Shown piece after piece: positions 8,588 through 16,868 of a stretch of DNA of 37,336 bases. Every line of letters starts with the position of its first letter. The first letter of the stretch is position 1. The stretch is from a bacterium (GTDB lineage: Bacteria; JAHJDO01). The position numbers were made by a program, and so were the translations under genes. The notes beneath the pieces are model-generated. The model did no database searches and was not told where the DNA came from. It was given only the letters and a program-made list of their open reading frames with translations. The stretch lies in assembly GCA_018812485.1 (NCBI GenBank), contig JAHJDO010000120.1, positions 1-37,336 on the forward strand, in the 5' to 3' direction.

Positions 8588-9337
8588 TTAGGAAAGCGTA
8601 AGGATTTCCGTACTGTTATCAGTAATGGCTACAACATGTTCAAACTGTGCAGACAAGCTGCCATCAGAGCTGACAGCTGTCCACCCATCTGGTAGCACCT
8701 TTGTTTGATATGATCCTGCATTAATCATAGGCTCAATAGCTATAACCAGCCCTCTTTTGAGAGTAAATCCTGTACCTGATTTGCCAAAGTGTTGCACCTG
8801 TGGGTCTTCATGTGCACTTGATCCTATACCATGACCAACAAAATCTCTTACAACTGAAAAACCCTGTTGTTCAACATACGTCTGAATAGCATTACCAATG
8901 TCACCTAATCTGTTGTTTTCTATTGCTTCAGTAATACCAATATCTAAGGCCTCTTCTGTAACCTTAATAAGATTCTGTGCAAGAGAAGATATCTCTCCCA
9001 CAGGATAGGTAATTGCTTTATCTCCATAATAACCATTCTTGCAAACTCCAACATCTATAGTTATTATATCGCCTTCTCTCAAAATCTCATCTTTTCTTGG
9101 TATTCCATGAACTACTACATTATTAACAGAAGCACATATGCTGTTTGGATATCCTCTAAATCCCAAAAAAGATGGAACTGCATCAAAACTTCTAATATAG
9201 TCTTCAGCCAATCTATCTAAATAAAGAGTAGAAATACCAGGTTTAATATGTTTGGAAATATAATTCAAGGTTTGTGCAGTTAATTGACAGCTTAATCTTA
9301 TAAGTTTTATTTCTTCCGCTGATTTGTAATAAACCAC
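8588..9337 (-). CDS. map: Methionine aminopeptidase type I
   Basis: It removes N-terminal Met from nascent proteins in the cytoplasm. The 249 residues match the type Ia core. All metal ligands are present: Asp95 (IITIDVG), Asp106 (YGDKA), His169 (VGHGIG), Glu202 (AIEPMI) and Glu233 (QFEHVV); the substrate His77 is in VVHGIP. The start is GTG at 9337, two bases after the preceding stop, with no clear Shine-Dalgarno, so translation is probably coupled to the synthase gene upstream. It is the last gene of the four-gene minus-strand operon beginning with mtnP. Confidence 0.96.
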   Translation of the reverse strand: MVYYKSAEEIKLIRLSCQLTAQTLNYISKHIKPGISTLYLDRLAEDYIRSFDAVPSFLGFRGYPNSICASVNNVVVHGIPRKDEILREGDIITIDVGVCKNGYYGDKAITYPVGEISSLAQNLIKVTEEALDIGITEAIENNRLGDIGNAIQTYVEQQGFSVVRDFVGHGIGSSAHEDPQVQHFGKSGTGFTLKRGLVIAIEPMINAGSYQTKVLPDGWTAVSSDGSLSAQFEHVVAITDNSTEILTLS

Positions 9338-9339
9338 AG

Positions 9340-10869
9340 CTATTTTTCTCGCGCAATAATGTTCAGCATCCTTTCAGATGCCTTAATAGCTGCTATAATC
9401 TGATCAGAATCAACACCAATAGTTTTAAAAACCTTGTCTTTAGCAGACCATATTATCAATGTTTCAACTAAAGCACTTGTTTTCCCTCCGGGAGGAATTC
9501 TAACTTCATAATCAATTAATTCCGGCATAGAAAGCTTTATTCTGCTGCATGCTTTTTTTAACGCATTCATAAAAGCATCGTATCCCCCATTACCAGATGC
9601 AGACTCTTTTATCTTCTGCTTCCCATATTGGAGAACAAATGACGCTGTCGGCAAGATCCCCTTTCCGCTTGTCACAATACAATCTGTAATTTGAACTAGA
9701 TTCCCTTCTCCTATTTCAAGCACATCAGCAATTATAAAAGGCAGATCTTCTATTGTGATTGATTTCTTTTTATCACCAAGCTGGATTATCTCCTGTAAAA
9801 CTTTTTTCTTGTTTTCTTCAGTAAGCTCTATTCCCAATTCAGTCAAATTTTGATCTAACGAAGCCTTCCCGCTCAGTTTACCAAGAGCATATGTCCTTTT
9901 CCTGCCAAATCTTTCAGGCAAAAGCGGATTTGCATATAAATTTGCCTTCTTATCTCCATCAGCATGAATTCCACTGGTTTGCGTAAAAACGTCCTGACCA
10001 ACAATCGGTGTATTTGCAGCAACTCTCTTGCCTGAAAAAGTCTCTACTAATTTACTGACAGAAATAATCTTTTTTTCAACAACATGTGTCTTGCATTCTG
10101 TATTATCATGAATATTAGCTGTAATTTCACCCAAAGAAGCATTGCCAGTACGTTCGCCCAAACAATTAACAGTAACATGAATTGCTCCAACCCCTGCCTC
10201 AATTGCATACAGGCTATTTGCAGTGGCAAGACCATAATCATTATGCGCATGAAAGTCAAATCCCATGTCTGGAAACGAGCTCACCATATCCTTAATATAG
10301 GTATATGTTGTATGAGGTGTAAGAATTCCAAGAGTATCAGGCAGCATTATTCTATTAACACTCATATTGCATAGCGCTTTCGTAATTTCCATAACATAAT
10401 CCTTAGAATCTCTATAACCATTAGACCAGTCTTCTAAGTAAATGTTTACAGTAAGTCCTTTCTCTTTTGCATAATCTATTGTTTCTCTTATTTCACTGAT
10501 ATGTGTTTTTATATCTTTGCGCAATTGAAATTTCAGGTGCTTTTCTGAGCCTTTAGTTAATAGATTCATCACCTTAGCGCCTGTTGAGAATATCCAATCA
10601 ACAGATTTTGTATGGTCAACAAATCCCAATACCTCGACCTTGCTTAGGAACCCCCTCAGTTTTGCCCATTGCATGATACTTGTAACAGATTCCTTCTCTC
10701 CCTGAGACACTCTGGCAGATGCAACTTCTATTCTGTCTATCCCTACCTCATTAAGTAACATTTTGGCAATATTCAACTTCTCACTGCGAGAAAAAGAAAC
10801 ACCTTGAGTTTGCTCTCCATCTCTTAATGTTGTATCAAGTATTTCAATAATCCTTTTTGTATTTTCCAT
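9340..10869 (-). CDS. 2-isopropylmalate / citramalate synthase family enzyme
   Basis: A 509-residue DRE-TIM metallolyase that condenses acetyl-CoA with a 2-oxoacid. The N-terminal barrel has the signature LDTTLRDGEQTQGVSFS (11-27) and metal-binding HAHNDYGLA (about 233-241), followed by GERTGNASLGE. The linker motif SGIHADGDKK is followed by a C-terminal alpha/beta regulatory domain (about 390-505) of the LeuA_dimer type, the normal site of Leu or Ile feedback. The sequence is closest in style to the divergent 'DTTLRDGEQTxGVSFS...RIEVASARVS' group often named isopropylmalate or (R)-citramalate synthase; substrate choice cannot be decided here. It has a GGAGAGC ribosome site and lies between the DRTGG protein and map. 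No other leucine or isoleucine gene is nearby. Confidence 0.85.
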   Translation of the reverse strand: MENTKRIIEILDTTLRDGEQTQGVSFSRSEKLNIAKMLLNEVGIDRIEVASARVSQGEKESVTSIMQWAKLRGFLSKVEVLGFVDHTKSVDWIFSTGAKVMNLLTKGSEKHLKFQLRKDIKTHISEIRETIDYAKEKGLTVNIYLEDWSNGYRDSKDYVMEITKALCNMSVNRIMLPDTLGILTPHTTYTYIKDMVSSFPDMGFDFHAHNDYGLATANSLYAIEAGVGAIHVTVNCLGERTGNASLGEITANIHDNTECKTHVVEKKIISVSKLVETFSGKRVAANTPIVGQDVFTQTSGIHADGDKKANLYANPLLPERFGRKRTYALGKLSGKASLDQNLTELGIELTEENKKKVLQEIIQLGDKKKSITIEDLPFIIADVLEIGEGNLVQITDCIVTSGKGILPTASFVLQYGKQKIKESASGNGGYDAFMNALKKACSRIKLSMPELIDYEVRIPPGGKTSALVETLIIWSAKDKVFKTIGVDSDQIIAAIKASERMLNIIAREK

Positions 10870-10893
10870 ATTAAAGCTCTCCTGTCCCCTTTA

Positions 10894-12003
10894 TTAATTA
10901 TCTCTACTTAATCTCTCAAATAATCTTTCAACATCTACATACTCTTCAACAAGGCTTTTGGCAGTTCTTATTTTCTCCGTATCCGTCTCAGCTATCTTAA
11001 CTACAAGATCATGTATCGATGATGCGACTCCGTAAGTATCTATATCCACAGCCAGAACAGGTATAGTTGTCTTTTGTATGAGATTCATTACGGACTGGTG
11101 AATCTGCATCTTGCCTGTTAATATTATTCCTGATATCATGTGTTTCTTCTCTGTTCCAATAGCTGAAGAACTCATGGCAGCAAGCACAATATCCTCTCTA
11201 TCCGCAGGTGTAATTAACAGCACCCTTTCACCAAAAAAGCCCAATGCATTATGTGGAGTCATTGCTCCTACTACAATCTTTTCAATTTGATTATCAAGAG
11301 ATTCCCTGCCATTTACAAGCTTTGAAGGAATGCTTTCCATAACCTGTTTTATACTTGGCCATGTAAGACGTTTTGTATATGGTATAGCTCCAAACAGCTC
11401 AATCCCCTTCTTTGCCAAGCCTCTCTTTATGTAATCCTTAATTTTATCCATTTTATCGGGTATCACCTTGTTAATTACCACACCCACTAATTCTACTCCC
11501 TCTTTTTCAAACAAGGCCTTATTTAAAACAATCTCATCTATTGGACGGCCAATCCCGCCTACTGTTATCATCAGAACCTTTGCGCCCAGCAATTTTGCAA
11601 CAGACCCATTTCCTAGATCAAAAACAGACCCGACACCAGCATGTCCTGTTCCCTCAATCACTACCAGATCCTTATCTTTTGAAATCTCTCCATAAGCTTC
11701 CATAATAATATCCGTTAAAACTTGTTTCTTTCCATGATCTATATACTCCTCAGTAAAACCCCTTTCAACAGCTATTGGACTTATATGTCGTAATTCTCCG
11801 TCACAATTACAGCAACTTTTTATCAGCACAGCATCCTCATCAACTTTATATCCTTCAACCTCTACATATCGTTGACCAACAGGTTTCATAAATCCAATAT
11901 TCTTGGCATACTGTTTAAATGCCATCATAAGACCAAGACTTACTAATGTTTTTCCGTCATTTTGTCTTGTGGCTGCAATAAATAATTTCTTTTCTTTAGC
12001 CAT
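10894..12003 (-). CDS. BioD-like/DRTGG-domain protein (Pta N-terminal family)
   Basis: A 369-residue protein related to the N-terminal part of long phosphotransacetylases (COG0857 type). It starts with a dethiobiotin-synthetase-like P-loop, AATRQNDGKTLVSLG (9-23), followed by the switch-like VIEGTGHAGVG (about 115-125). The C-terminal half (about 215-330) is a DRTGG-type domain (GAMTPHNALGFFGERVLLITPADRED). The catalytic phosphotransacetylase domain is absent, so it does not make acetyl phosphate. It may be a nucleotide-responsive regulator; the function of stand-alone members is not established. It lies six bases after mtnP and 24 before the synthase gene, which suggests a link to acetyl-CoA metabolism, an inference from position only. 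Confidence 0.8.
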   Translation of the reverse strand: MAKEKKLFIAATRQNDGKTLVSLGLMMAFKQYAKNIGFMKPVGQRYVEVEGYKVDEDAVLIKSCCNCDGELRHISPIAVERGFTEEYIDHGKKQVLTDIIMEAYGEISKDKDLVVIEGTGHAGVGSVFDLGNGSVAKLLGAKVLMITVGGIGRPIDEIVLNKALFEKEGVELVGVVINKVIPDKMDKIKDYIKRGLAKKGIELFGAIPYTKRLTWPSIKQVMESIPSKLVNGRESLDNQIEKIVVGAMTPHNALGFFGERVLLITPADREDIVLAAMSSSAIGTEKKHMISGIILTGKMQIHQSVMNLIQKTTIPVLAVDIDTYGVASSIHDLVVKIAETDTEKIRTAKSLVEEYVDVERLFERLSRDN

Positions 12004-12009
12004 AATATT

Positions 12010-12867
12010 CTATAGATATTTTCCTGCTATAATACTAAGTTTGTCCTTTGCTTGAGAAGAAATAATACTTCTATCTGTTATGATTGCAGCAGCCAGCGCA
12101 TTAGCGCACTCACACTTTCTCTCAGAGAAAATCTCTTTAACAGCTGCTTTTATAATCTTCTTTGCATTCTCTGAGTTTTTATTAAGATTTGCAATTATAG
12201 TCTCCACACTTACTATTTCTTCTGTCTCATGCCAACAATCGTAATCAGTAACCATTGCCATTGCCCCGTAGCAGATCTCTGCTTCCCTTGCCAGTTTTGC
12301 TTCCATCAAATTCGTCATTCCAATAACATCAAAGCCCATTTTTCTATAAAAGAAAGATTCTGCTTTTGTAGAAAATGCAGGCCCTTCCATATTCAAGTAT
12401 GTTCCTCCATTATAAACTCTTAACCCAATTTTTTTCACTGTTTCGTATAGTATCTTGCTCAAATCAGGGCAAACAGGATTGGCAAAACTAATATGAGCAA
12501 CTACTCCGTCTCCAAAAAAGCTGCATTTGCGAGCCTGATTTGTTCTATCAAAGAACTGGTCAGGAATAACAATATCCAGAGGATGAATATTATCTTTAAG
12601 GCTGCCAACAGCACCAACAGAAATAATCCATTCCACACCAAGTTTTTTCATGCCATAGATATTGGCGCAATAGTTTATTTCGGAAGGTAAGAATTTATGT
12701 CCTCTCCCATGCCTCGGAAGAAACACCACCTCTTTTTCAGAAAGAGTACCTGTAATATATTTATCCGAAGGCCTCCCAAACGGAGTATTTATCTCAAGTT
12801 CTTTTATGTTTTTGAGCCCTTCCATATCATAGAGCCCGCTACCACCAATAATACCTATCTTTGCCAT
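12010..12867 (-). CDS. mtnP: S-methyl-5'-thioadenosine phosphorylase
   Basis: It phosphorolyses 5'-methylthioadenosine to adenine and methylthioribose-1-phosphate in methionine salvage. The 285 residues match the MTAP/PNP-II family: GIIGGSGLYDMEG (5-17), FLPRHGRGHKFLPSEINY phosphate/substrate region (about 49-66), VGAVGSL, MEGPAFSTKAE (about 159-169), and VIGMTNLMEAKLAREAE with the purine-site region MVTDYDCWHE. The motifs favour MTAP over a generic purine nucleoside phosphorylase, but 6-oxopurine specificity cannot be excluded. Strong GGAGG before the ATG marks it as the first gene of the operon with the DRTGG protein, the synthase and map. The rest of the salvage pathway is not here. Confidence 0.93.
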   Translation of the reverse strand: MAKIGIIGGSGLYDMEGLKNIKELEINTPFGRPSDKYITGTLSEKEVVFLPRHGRGHKFLPSEINYCANIYGMKKLGVEWIISVGAVGSLKDNIHPLDIVIPDQFFDRTNQARKCSFFGDGVVAHISFANPVCPDLSKILYETVKKIGLRVYNGGTYLNMEGPAFSTKAESFFYRKMGFDVIGMTNLMEAKLAREAEICYGAMAMVTDYDCWHETEEIVSVETIIANLNKNSENAKKIIKAAVKEIFSERKCECANALAAAIITDRSIISSQAKDKLSIIAGKYL

Positions 12868-12886
12868 ATTAGACCTCCATTAGCAT

Positions 12887-12910
12887 AAAATCCGAAATTC
12901 TAAATCTCAA
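12887..12910. repeat. Short remnant of the 'TCCGAAATTCTAAAT' dispersed repeat
   Basis: About 24 bases resembling the outer end of the longer repeats at 21865-22000 and 27482-27612 (AAATCCGAAATT-TAAATC). Probably a decayed copy just upstream of mtnP; too short to be sure. Confidence 0.4.
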
Positions 12911-12936
12911 AGACTGTTGTTCCCTTTATGCTCCAT

Positions 12937-13110
12937 TTATGCTGGCGCATTTACGGTCATTGTCCCGTCAGGAAGCTCATAATAAATTTTTTTATTTTTA
13001 GAATAGACGCTAGGCAATCCTTTTCTGCGGTTTTCCTCTTGCGCCTTTTTAACAGCTCTGGTACCAATTTTTGTCACTTTAAACAATAATTCATAATCTT
13101 CTTTTTTCAT
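12937..13110 (-). CDS. 57-residue basic protein paired with the zeta-like kinase
   Basis: A complete short gene, ATG at 13110 to TAA at 12937. It begins immediately after the TAG of the kinase gene (TAG-ATG, no gap), with GGGAGGTG about seven bases upstream inside the kinase 3' end. The product starts MKKEDYELLFKVTKIG, has a basic middle (KKAQEENRRKGL) and ends in a beta-like ELPDGTMTVNAPA. This 'GLPSVYSKNKKIYYELPDGT' style resembles small proteins that travel with COG4185-type ATPases and is a plausible antitoxin. That role is inferred from coupling and size; I know no tested relative. Confidence 0.7.
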   Translation of the reverse strand: MKKEDYELLFKVTKIGTRAVKKAQEENRRKGLPSVYSKNKKIYYELPDGTMTVNAPA

Positions 13111-13674
13111 CTAAAACACCTCCCTTGTGAATAGAGAAAAATATTCTTCATTAATAACATCCACTTCATTCCCTGTGCCAACTGCTACCTGCAAAAATTC
13201 ATCTTTGCTGTTAAAAAACATCTCCCAATTATGAACCTTTTTTCTGTAAATATTCCAAAAATTGTTTATGCTTCTTCCGAATCGGCGTGTTATGTCTTCT
13301 TGAGGTATAGCATGCCCACCTTTTTTAACCCGGATATCTATTCTATGAATTGCTTCCTCAATGCTTTCCAGATATATATAAATTAATATTATCTTATATC
13401 CATCCTTTTTTATTTTAGCAATAACTTTAATTAGATATTTCCCTGCTAAGGTTGTTTCCACGACAAAAGAATCTTTCTTAATAATACAATTTTCTATTTT
13501 GGCAAAAAAGATTTTCCCTGCTTTTAGTCTCATTTTTTCTAATCTACTTGGAGACAATGTCTTTGCAATTTCATCAGCATTAATAAAAACCAGGTTTGTG
13601 TTTTTAATAAATTCTTTTGCGAATGTTGTTTTCCCACTTCCATTGGGACCAGCAATAATATATGCTAATTTCAC
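13111..13674 (-). CDS. Zeta-toxin-like P-loop kinase (COG4185 type)
   Basis: A 187-residue protein when started at GTG 13674, chosen because GGAGAG (13682-13687) lies seven bases upstream and the protein then begins with the P-loop strand [17 protein letters not shown] (Walker A at 9-17). A TTG 24 bases further upstream would add eight residues without support. Other zeta/AAA-kinase features are NADEIA (32-37, catalytic-type Asp34), VETTLAG (72-78), RIDIRVKKGGH (111-121) and RRFGRS (130-135), the likely ATP-binding basic lid. Zeta toxins phosphorylate UDP-GlcNAc and block wall synthesis; COG4185 members are mostly uncharacterised. It is followed without gap by a 57-residue gene, giving toxin-first order, and has its own promoter. 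Confidence 0.85.
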   Translation of the reverse strand: MKLAYIIAGPNGSGKTTFAKEFIKNTNLVFINADEIAKTLSPSRLEKMRLKAGKIFFAKIENCIIKKDSFVVETTLAGKYLIKVIAKIKKDGYKIILIYIYLESIEEAIHRIDIRVKKGGHAIPQEDITRRFGRSINNFWNIYRKKVHNWEMFFNSKDEFLQVAVGTGNEVDVINEEYFSLFTREVF

Positions 13675-13710
13675 AGTTAATCTCTCCGTATGCCTCAAAA
13701 ACTTTTTTAT

Positions 13711-13739
13711 ATTATAGAATACTCAGAATATTTAAACAA
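13711..13739 (-). promoter_or_regulatory. Promoter of the zeta-like kinase pair
   Basis: On the minus strand TTGTTT (13739-13734), 17 bases, then a perfect TATAAT (13716-13711). The start of transcription would fall near 13704, about 30 bases before the GTG. Confidence 0.6.
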
Positions 13740-13852
13740 ACAATTTTCCTGCAGTTGTTTCTACGTCCACGATTTTACCAAAATCTCCCCTCTTCCAATG
13801 TCTCACATTTAGTGATGATTTCCCTGTTATGTCCCCAGGGAATCTGAAAAAG

Positions 13853-14596
13853 CTATTCAGAATTGACAAGTTCCACAACTATGCTGCCGAAAGTTATCTT
13901 CATTTGTACCCTGACAGGAATTCTTTTCTCATCATCCGTAAGCCAGACTTTTATTTTGCTGCCTTCTACCTCCAGCACTCCTTCAAGATTCAGCCCTTCA
14001 AGAATAGGCTCTATGAGTATTGTTTCATAGGTGCTTTTTCCTATCTTGATTGTCTCTTTTTCCAGAATGTTCACTCTTAATCTATGATTTTTTCTGTTAT
14101 CATAGGCATTGAGGATTAGAGTCTCTCCTGCAACTAATTTTTGAGCTCTTATATAGTATAAACATGCAAAAGGATCCTTTGCTTCAGGAAGAATCTCTAT
14201 AATTTTCCCATTTACGTGTGACACATGCTTTTCCTGATCAAAACAAGTTGTTTCCTTCTTCTTGTAAAATCCTTCCCTAAAATCCTTAATGCATTTCAAA
14301 GAGTATTGTTTTTCTTTATCTATATAGGATTCCATGCGGTCCCTTATTTTACATATAATAGAAACCAGTCCCATTGAATCCCCCCTTGCTTTAATATGCA
14401 AAACTTCCCTGCCGTCAATGTTCAATATCTCGGATAATTCCAGGCTTCCGGATCCAGCCTTTATTCCGAGCCAGCTAATTTCATACTCAAACTTCTCCCC
14501 TTCAACAAAAACTGCCTGAGCATGAGCAATTACAGAACACGAAATAATTAGCGTAGATAAGAAAATAATACACAAGACTAAATTTTTAATTTTCAA
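13853..14596 (-). CDS. DUF3108 family exported protein
   Basis: A 247-residue protein with a signal peptide (residues 1-27, MKIKNLVLCIIFLSTLIISC, processing near AHAQA). The mature part begins FVEGEKFEYEISWLGIKAGSGSLEL, the hallmark of DUF3108, and ends VWLTDDEKRIPVRVQMKITFGSIVVEL, also family-typical. DUF3108 proteins are predicted beta-rich envelope proteins of unknown function. The start is a TTG at 14596, about 11 bases after GAGAGG; an ATG is not available nearby. It is the last gene behind two glycosyltransferases, 20 bases away, which hints at envelope or polysaccharide biology. Confidence 0.88.
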   Translation of the reverse strand: MKIKNLVLCIIFLSTLIISCSVIAHAQAVFVEGEKFEYEISWLGIKAGSGSLELSEILNIDGREVLHIKARGDSMGLVSIICKIRDRMESYIDKEKQYSLKCIKDFREGFYKKKETTCFDQEKHVSHVNGKIIEILPEAKDPFACLYYIRAQKLVAGETLILNAYDNRKNHRLRVNILEKETIKIGKSTYETILIEPILEGLNLEGVLEVEGSKIKVWLTDDEKRIPVRVQMKITFGSIVVELVNSE

Positions 14597-14616
14597 TTTT
14601 TAATTAACCTCTCGAA

Positions 14617-15717
14617 TCAAAGAAGCTCTTTATAGACGTTTTCTATTTTATTCATCATATTCCTAATGTCAAACTTCTCTCTTACAACCTTGAATCCTTC
14701 TTTCCCCATATCTTCTCTCTTTTTTTTATTATTTATCAGTTCTAACAAGCCATTAGCAAGCTCTTCAGCGTCTCCCGGGGAAACCAGGATGCCTGTCTTA
14801 TCATGGCTTACAATTTCAGGAACGCCTCCTACATTAGAGGCAACAACTGGTTTTGCATGTGCCATTGCTTCAATTGCCGATCTTCCAAAAGATTCCTTTA
14901 AAGTTGGAAATGCCAGTATATCAATTGCTGAGAGGATATTCGCAATGTCATTTCTGAAACCGGTAAAAATGACATTTCCACTTAAATTCAACTCACTTAT
15001 CAATGCTTCACAAAGCCCTTGATCTCTTTCCCTGCGAACTTCGCCAGCAATAAGAAACTTAATATTCTTATTTTTCTTCAAAATAATTGATGCTGCTCTT
15101 AAGAACACATCATGTCCTTTTAGTCTGCTTATCTGTCCAACAATGCCAATAACTAATTCGTGCTTAGAAATATTTAGTTTTCCTCTAATATCTTCACTGG
15201 ATTTAAAGCTATCCAGATCAATACTGTTATTAATAACTAGTAACTTCCTGCTTTTATTGTTTATGTCTTTAAATGGCTTTGCAGCTGCATTTGAAACTGC
15301 AATTACTCTATCAGCATGCTTTAACAAATACTTACCTACCTTATCAGGTTCAATAATATCTCTTATGTGTGAGATTATAGGTATTTTTCTAAATCTACAT
15401 GCTAGAATTCCATACGGAGCATCGCTATGAGAATTGCTGTGCACAAGGGAGATTCTCTCCTTTTTTATCAATTTTGCAAGACACATAACAGTGTAAGGAA
15501 TCCATGGAAAATATTTCCCCTTTCTCCATAACCTCATTTTTGCAATTCTGTATGGAATTTTTATTTCATCCAGTTTTTCTGTCAAAGGACCTTTGGATGA
15601 ACATACAACAATTGGGGAAAAAGTCTTCTTATCTAAATGAGTCAGTATGTCAAGAAGACTTCTCCGCGCACCCCATAGATTAACGCTGCTGCTTAGATAA
15701 AGTATTTTATGCAACAT
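14617..15717 (-). CDS. GT4-family glycosyltransferase
   Basis: A 366-residue GT-B retaining glycosyltransferase. The N-terminal acceptor domain starts LYLSSSVNLWGARRSLLDIL with LVHSNSHSDAPYG near 93. The C-terminal nucleotide-sugar domain (Glycos_transf_1) has VIGIVGQISRLKGHDV (about 189-204), FLIAGEV, VIFTGFRNDIANILSAIDILAFPT and the E-x7-E region FGRSAIEAMAHAKPVVASNVGGVPE. It should add a sugar to a lipid-linked or protein acceptor in the cytoplasm; donor and acceptor are not readable. It overlaps the preceding glycosyltransferase gene by 11 bases, so the two are translationally coupled and probably act in sequence on one glycan. Confidence 0.93.
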   Translation of the reverse strand: MLHKILYLSSSVNLWGARRSLLDILTHLDKKTFSPIVVCSSKGPLTEKLDEIKIPYRIAKMRLWRKGKYFPWIPYTVMCLAKLIKKERISLVHSNSHSDAPYGILACRFRKIPIISHIRDIIEPDKVGKYLLKHADRVIAVSNAAAKPFKDINNKSRKLLVINNSIDLDSFKSSEDIRGKLNISKHELVIGIVGQISRLKGHDVFLRAASIILKKNKNIKFLIAGEVRRERDQGLCEALISELNLSGNVIFTGFRNDIANILSAIDILAFPTLKESFGRSAIEAMAHAKPVVASNVGGVPEIVSHDKTGILVSPGDAEELANGLLELINNKKKREDMGKEGFKVVREKFDIRNMMNKIENVYKELL

Positions 15718-16855
15718 CTGGTATATGCTTTTTTATTAGATCTTCAAAAAGATCTTCTGTTCTTTTAATGAATACAGGCGCATCAAACTGCTTTTTTGCC
15801 CATTCTCTCCCTGCATTTCCCATTCTTTCAGCCTTATCCTTATTCGTCAGCAAATCAATTACTGCCTTAGCAATAGCTTTTTCATCTTTAGTGGGGACAA
15901 GTATGCCTGTCTTATCATTAATTACAACTTCAGGCGTGCCTCCAACATTTGTTGCTACTATCGCAACTCCACAGGCCTGTGCCTCAATAATAGAGCGTGG
16001 CAGGCCTTCGTAATAAGATGGTAAAACAAATATATCAAGAATCTGCAGAATTTCAGGAACATCTTGCCTCTGCCCTGCAAAAATTATTTTATCTGCAATC
16101 CCCAGATCCTCAGCCAGGATTTTAAGTTTTTCAGCCATATATCCGTCTCCCACAATTAAGAACTTTAATTTTTTGGGGAACTTCTGAAGTATTAAAGAAG
16201 CCGCTTTAATGAGATAAGGATATCCTTTAAGTTCAACAAGTCTTCCCACAGTGCCTACGACACAGCAGTTTTCATCAATTCCAAATTCCCTTTTTTTCTC
16301 CTGTTTGTTAACACTCAGGTTTAATCTTGCCAGATCTGATGCATTATAGATTAAGCTTATTCTATCTTCTCCTAAATTCAACTCTTTCTGAGTGTGATGT
16401 TTCACTTCCTTTGATAATGCAATTATCCTTTTTGGAACATGTTTCAATAAAAAATTATACTGCCATACTGACGTTCCCCTCTTTTTTTCTCCAAACCTGT
16501 CTGTATTCATTAATGTATGTATTGTAGTAACAACTATAGGAACTCCCCCTAACCATCCTGCAACACAGCCCCTTCTATCTGCAAGCATATTATGAGTATG
16601 AATAATATGAATCTTATATCTTTTTATTATGCCTAAAAGCTTAAGAATAGAACCTGGATTATGTCTAAGCTCTACAGGAATTACTTCAAATCCCTGTTCT
16701 TTATAATACGGAACTATTGAGCCTGGACGTGTTACTACAATAATTCTGTATTTGGTCTTATCTAATCCAGCACAAAGAATTCTTGTATGCTCTTGCGAAC
16801 CCCCTGTTGCATCTTTGGAACTTATTATCTGAAGGATGTTTATACGTGATGCCAT
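15707..16855 (-). CDS. GT4-family glycosyltransferase
   Basis: A 382-residue GT-B glycosyltransferase, same family as its downstream neighbour but divergent. It begins INILQIISSKDATGGSQEHTRIL, with HTHNMLADRRG near 90 in the acceptor domain. The donor domain has VVGTVGRLVELKGYPYLIKA (about 199-218), FLIVGDGYMAEKL, IIFAGQRQDVPEILQILDIFVLPS and LPRSIIEAQACGVAIVATNVGGTPE with the E-x7-E spacing. GAGGG precedes the ATG. It follows the amidohydrolase gene by 13 bases and overlaps the next glycosyltransferase by 11. Sugar and acceptor are unknown. Confidence 0.93.
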   Translation of the reverse strand: MASRINILQIISSKDATGGSQEHTRILCAGLDKTKYRIIVVTRPGSIVPYYKEQGFEVIPVELRHNPGSILKLLGIIKRYKIHIIHTHNMLADRRGCVAGWLGGVPIVVTTIHTLMNTDRFGEKKRGTSVWQYNFLLKHVPKRIIALSKEVKHHTQKELNLGEDRISLIYNASDLARLNLSVNKQEKKREFGIDENCCVVGTVGRLVELKGYPYLIKAASLILQKFPKKLKFLIVGDGYMAEKLKILAEDLGIADKIIFAGQRQDVPEILQILDIFVLPSYYEGLPRSIIEAQACGVAIVATNVGGTPEVVINDKTGILVPTKDEKAIAKAVIDLLTNKDKAERMGNAGREWAKKQFDAPVFIKRTEDLFEDLIKKHIPDVA

Positions 16856-16868
16856 TTATACCCTCTTT

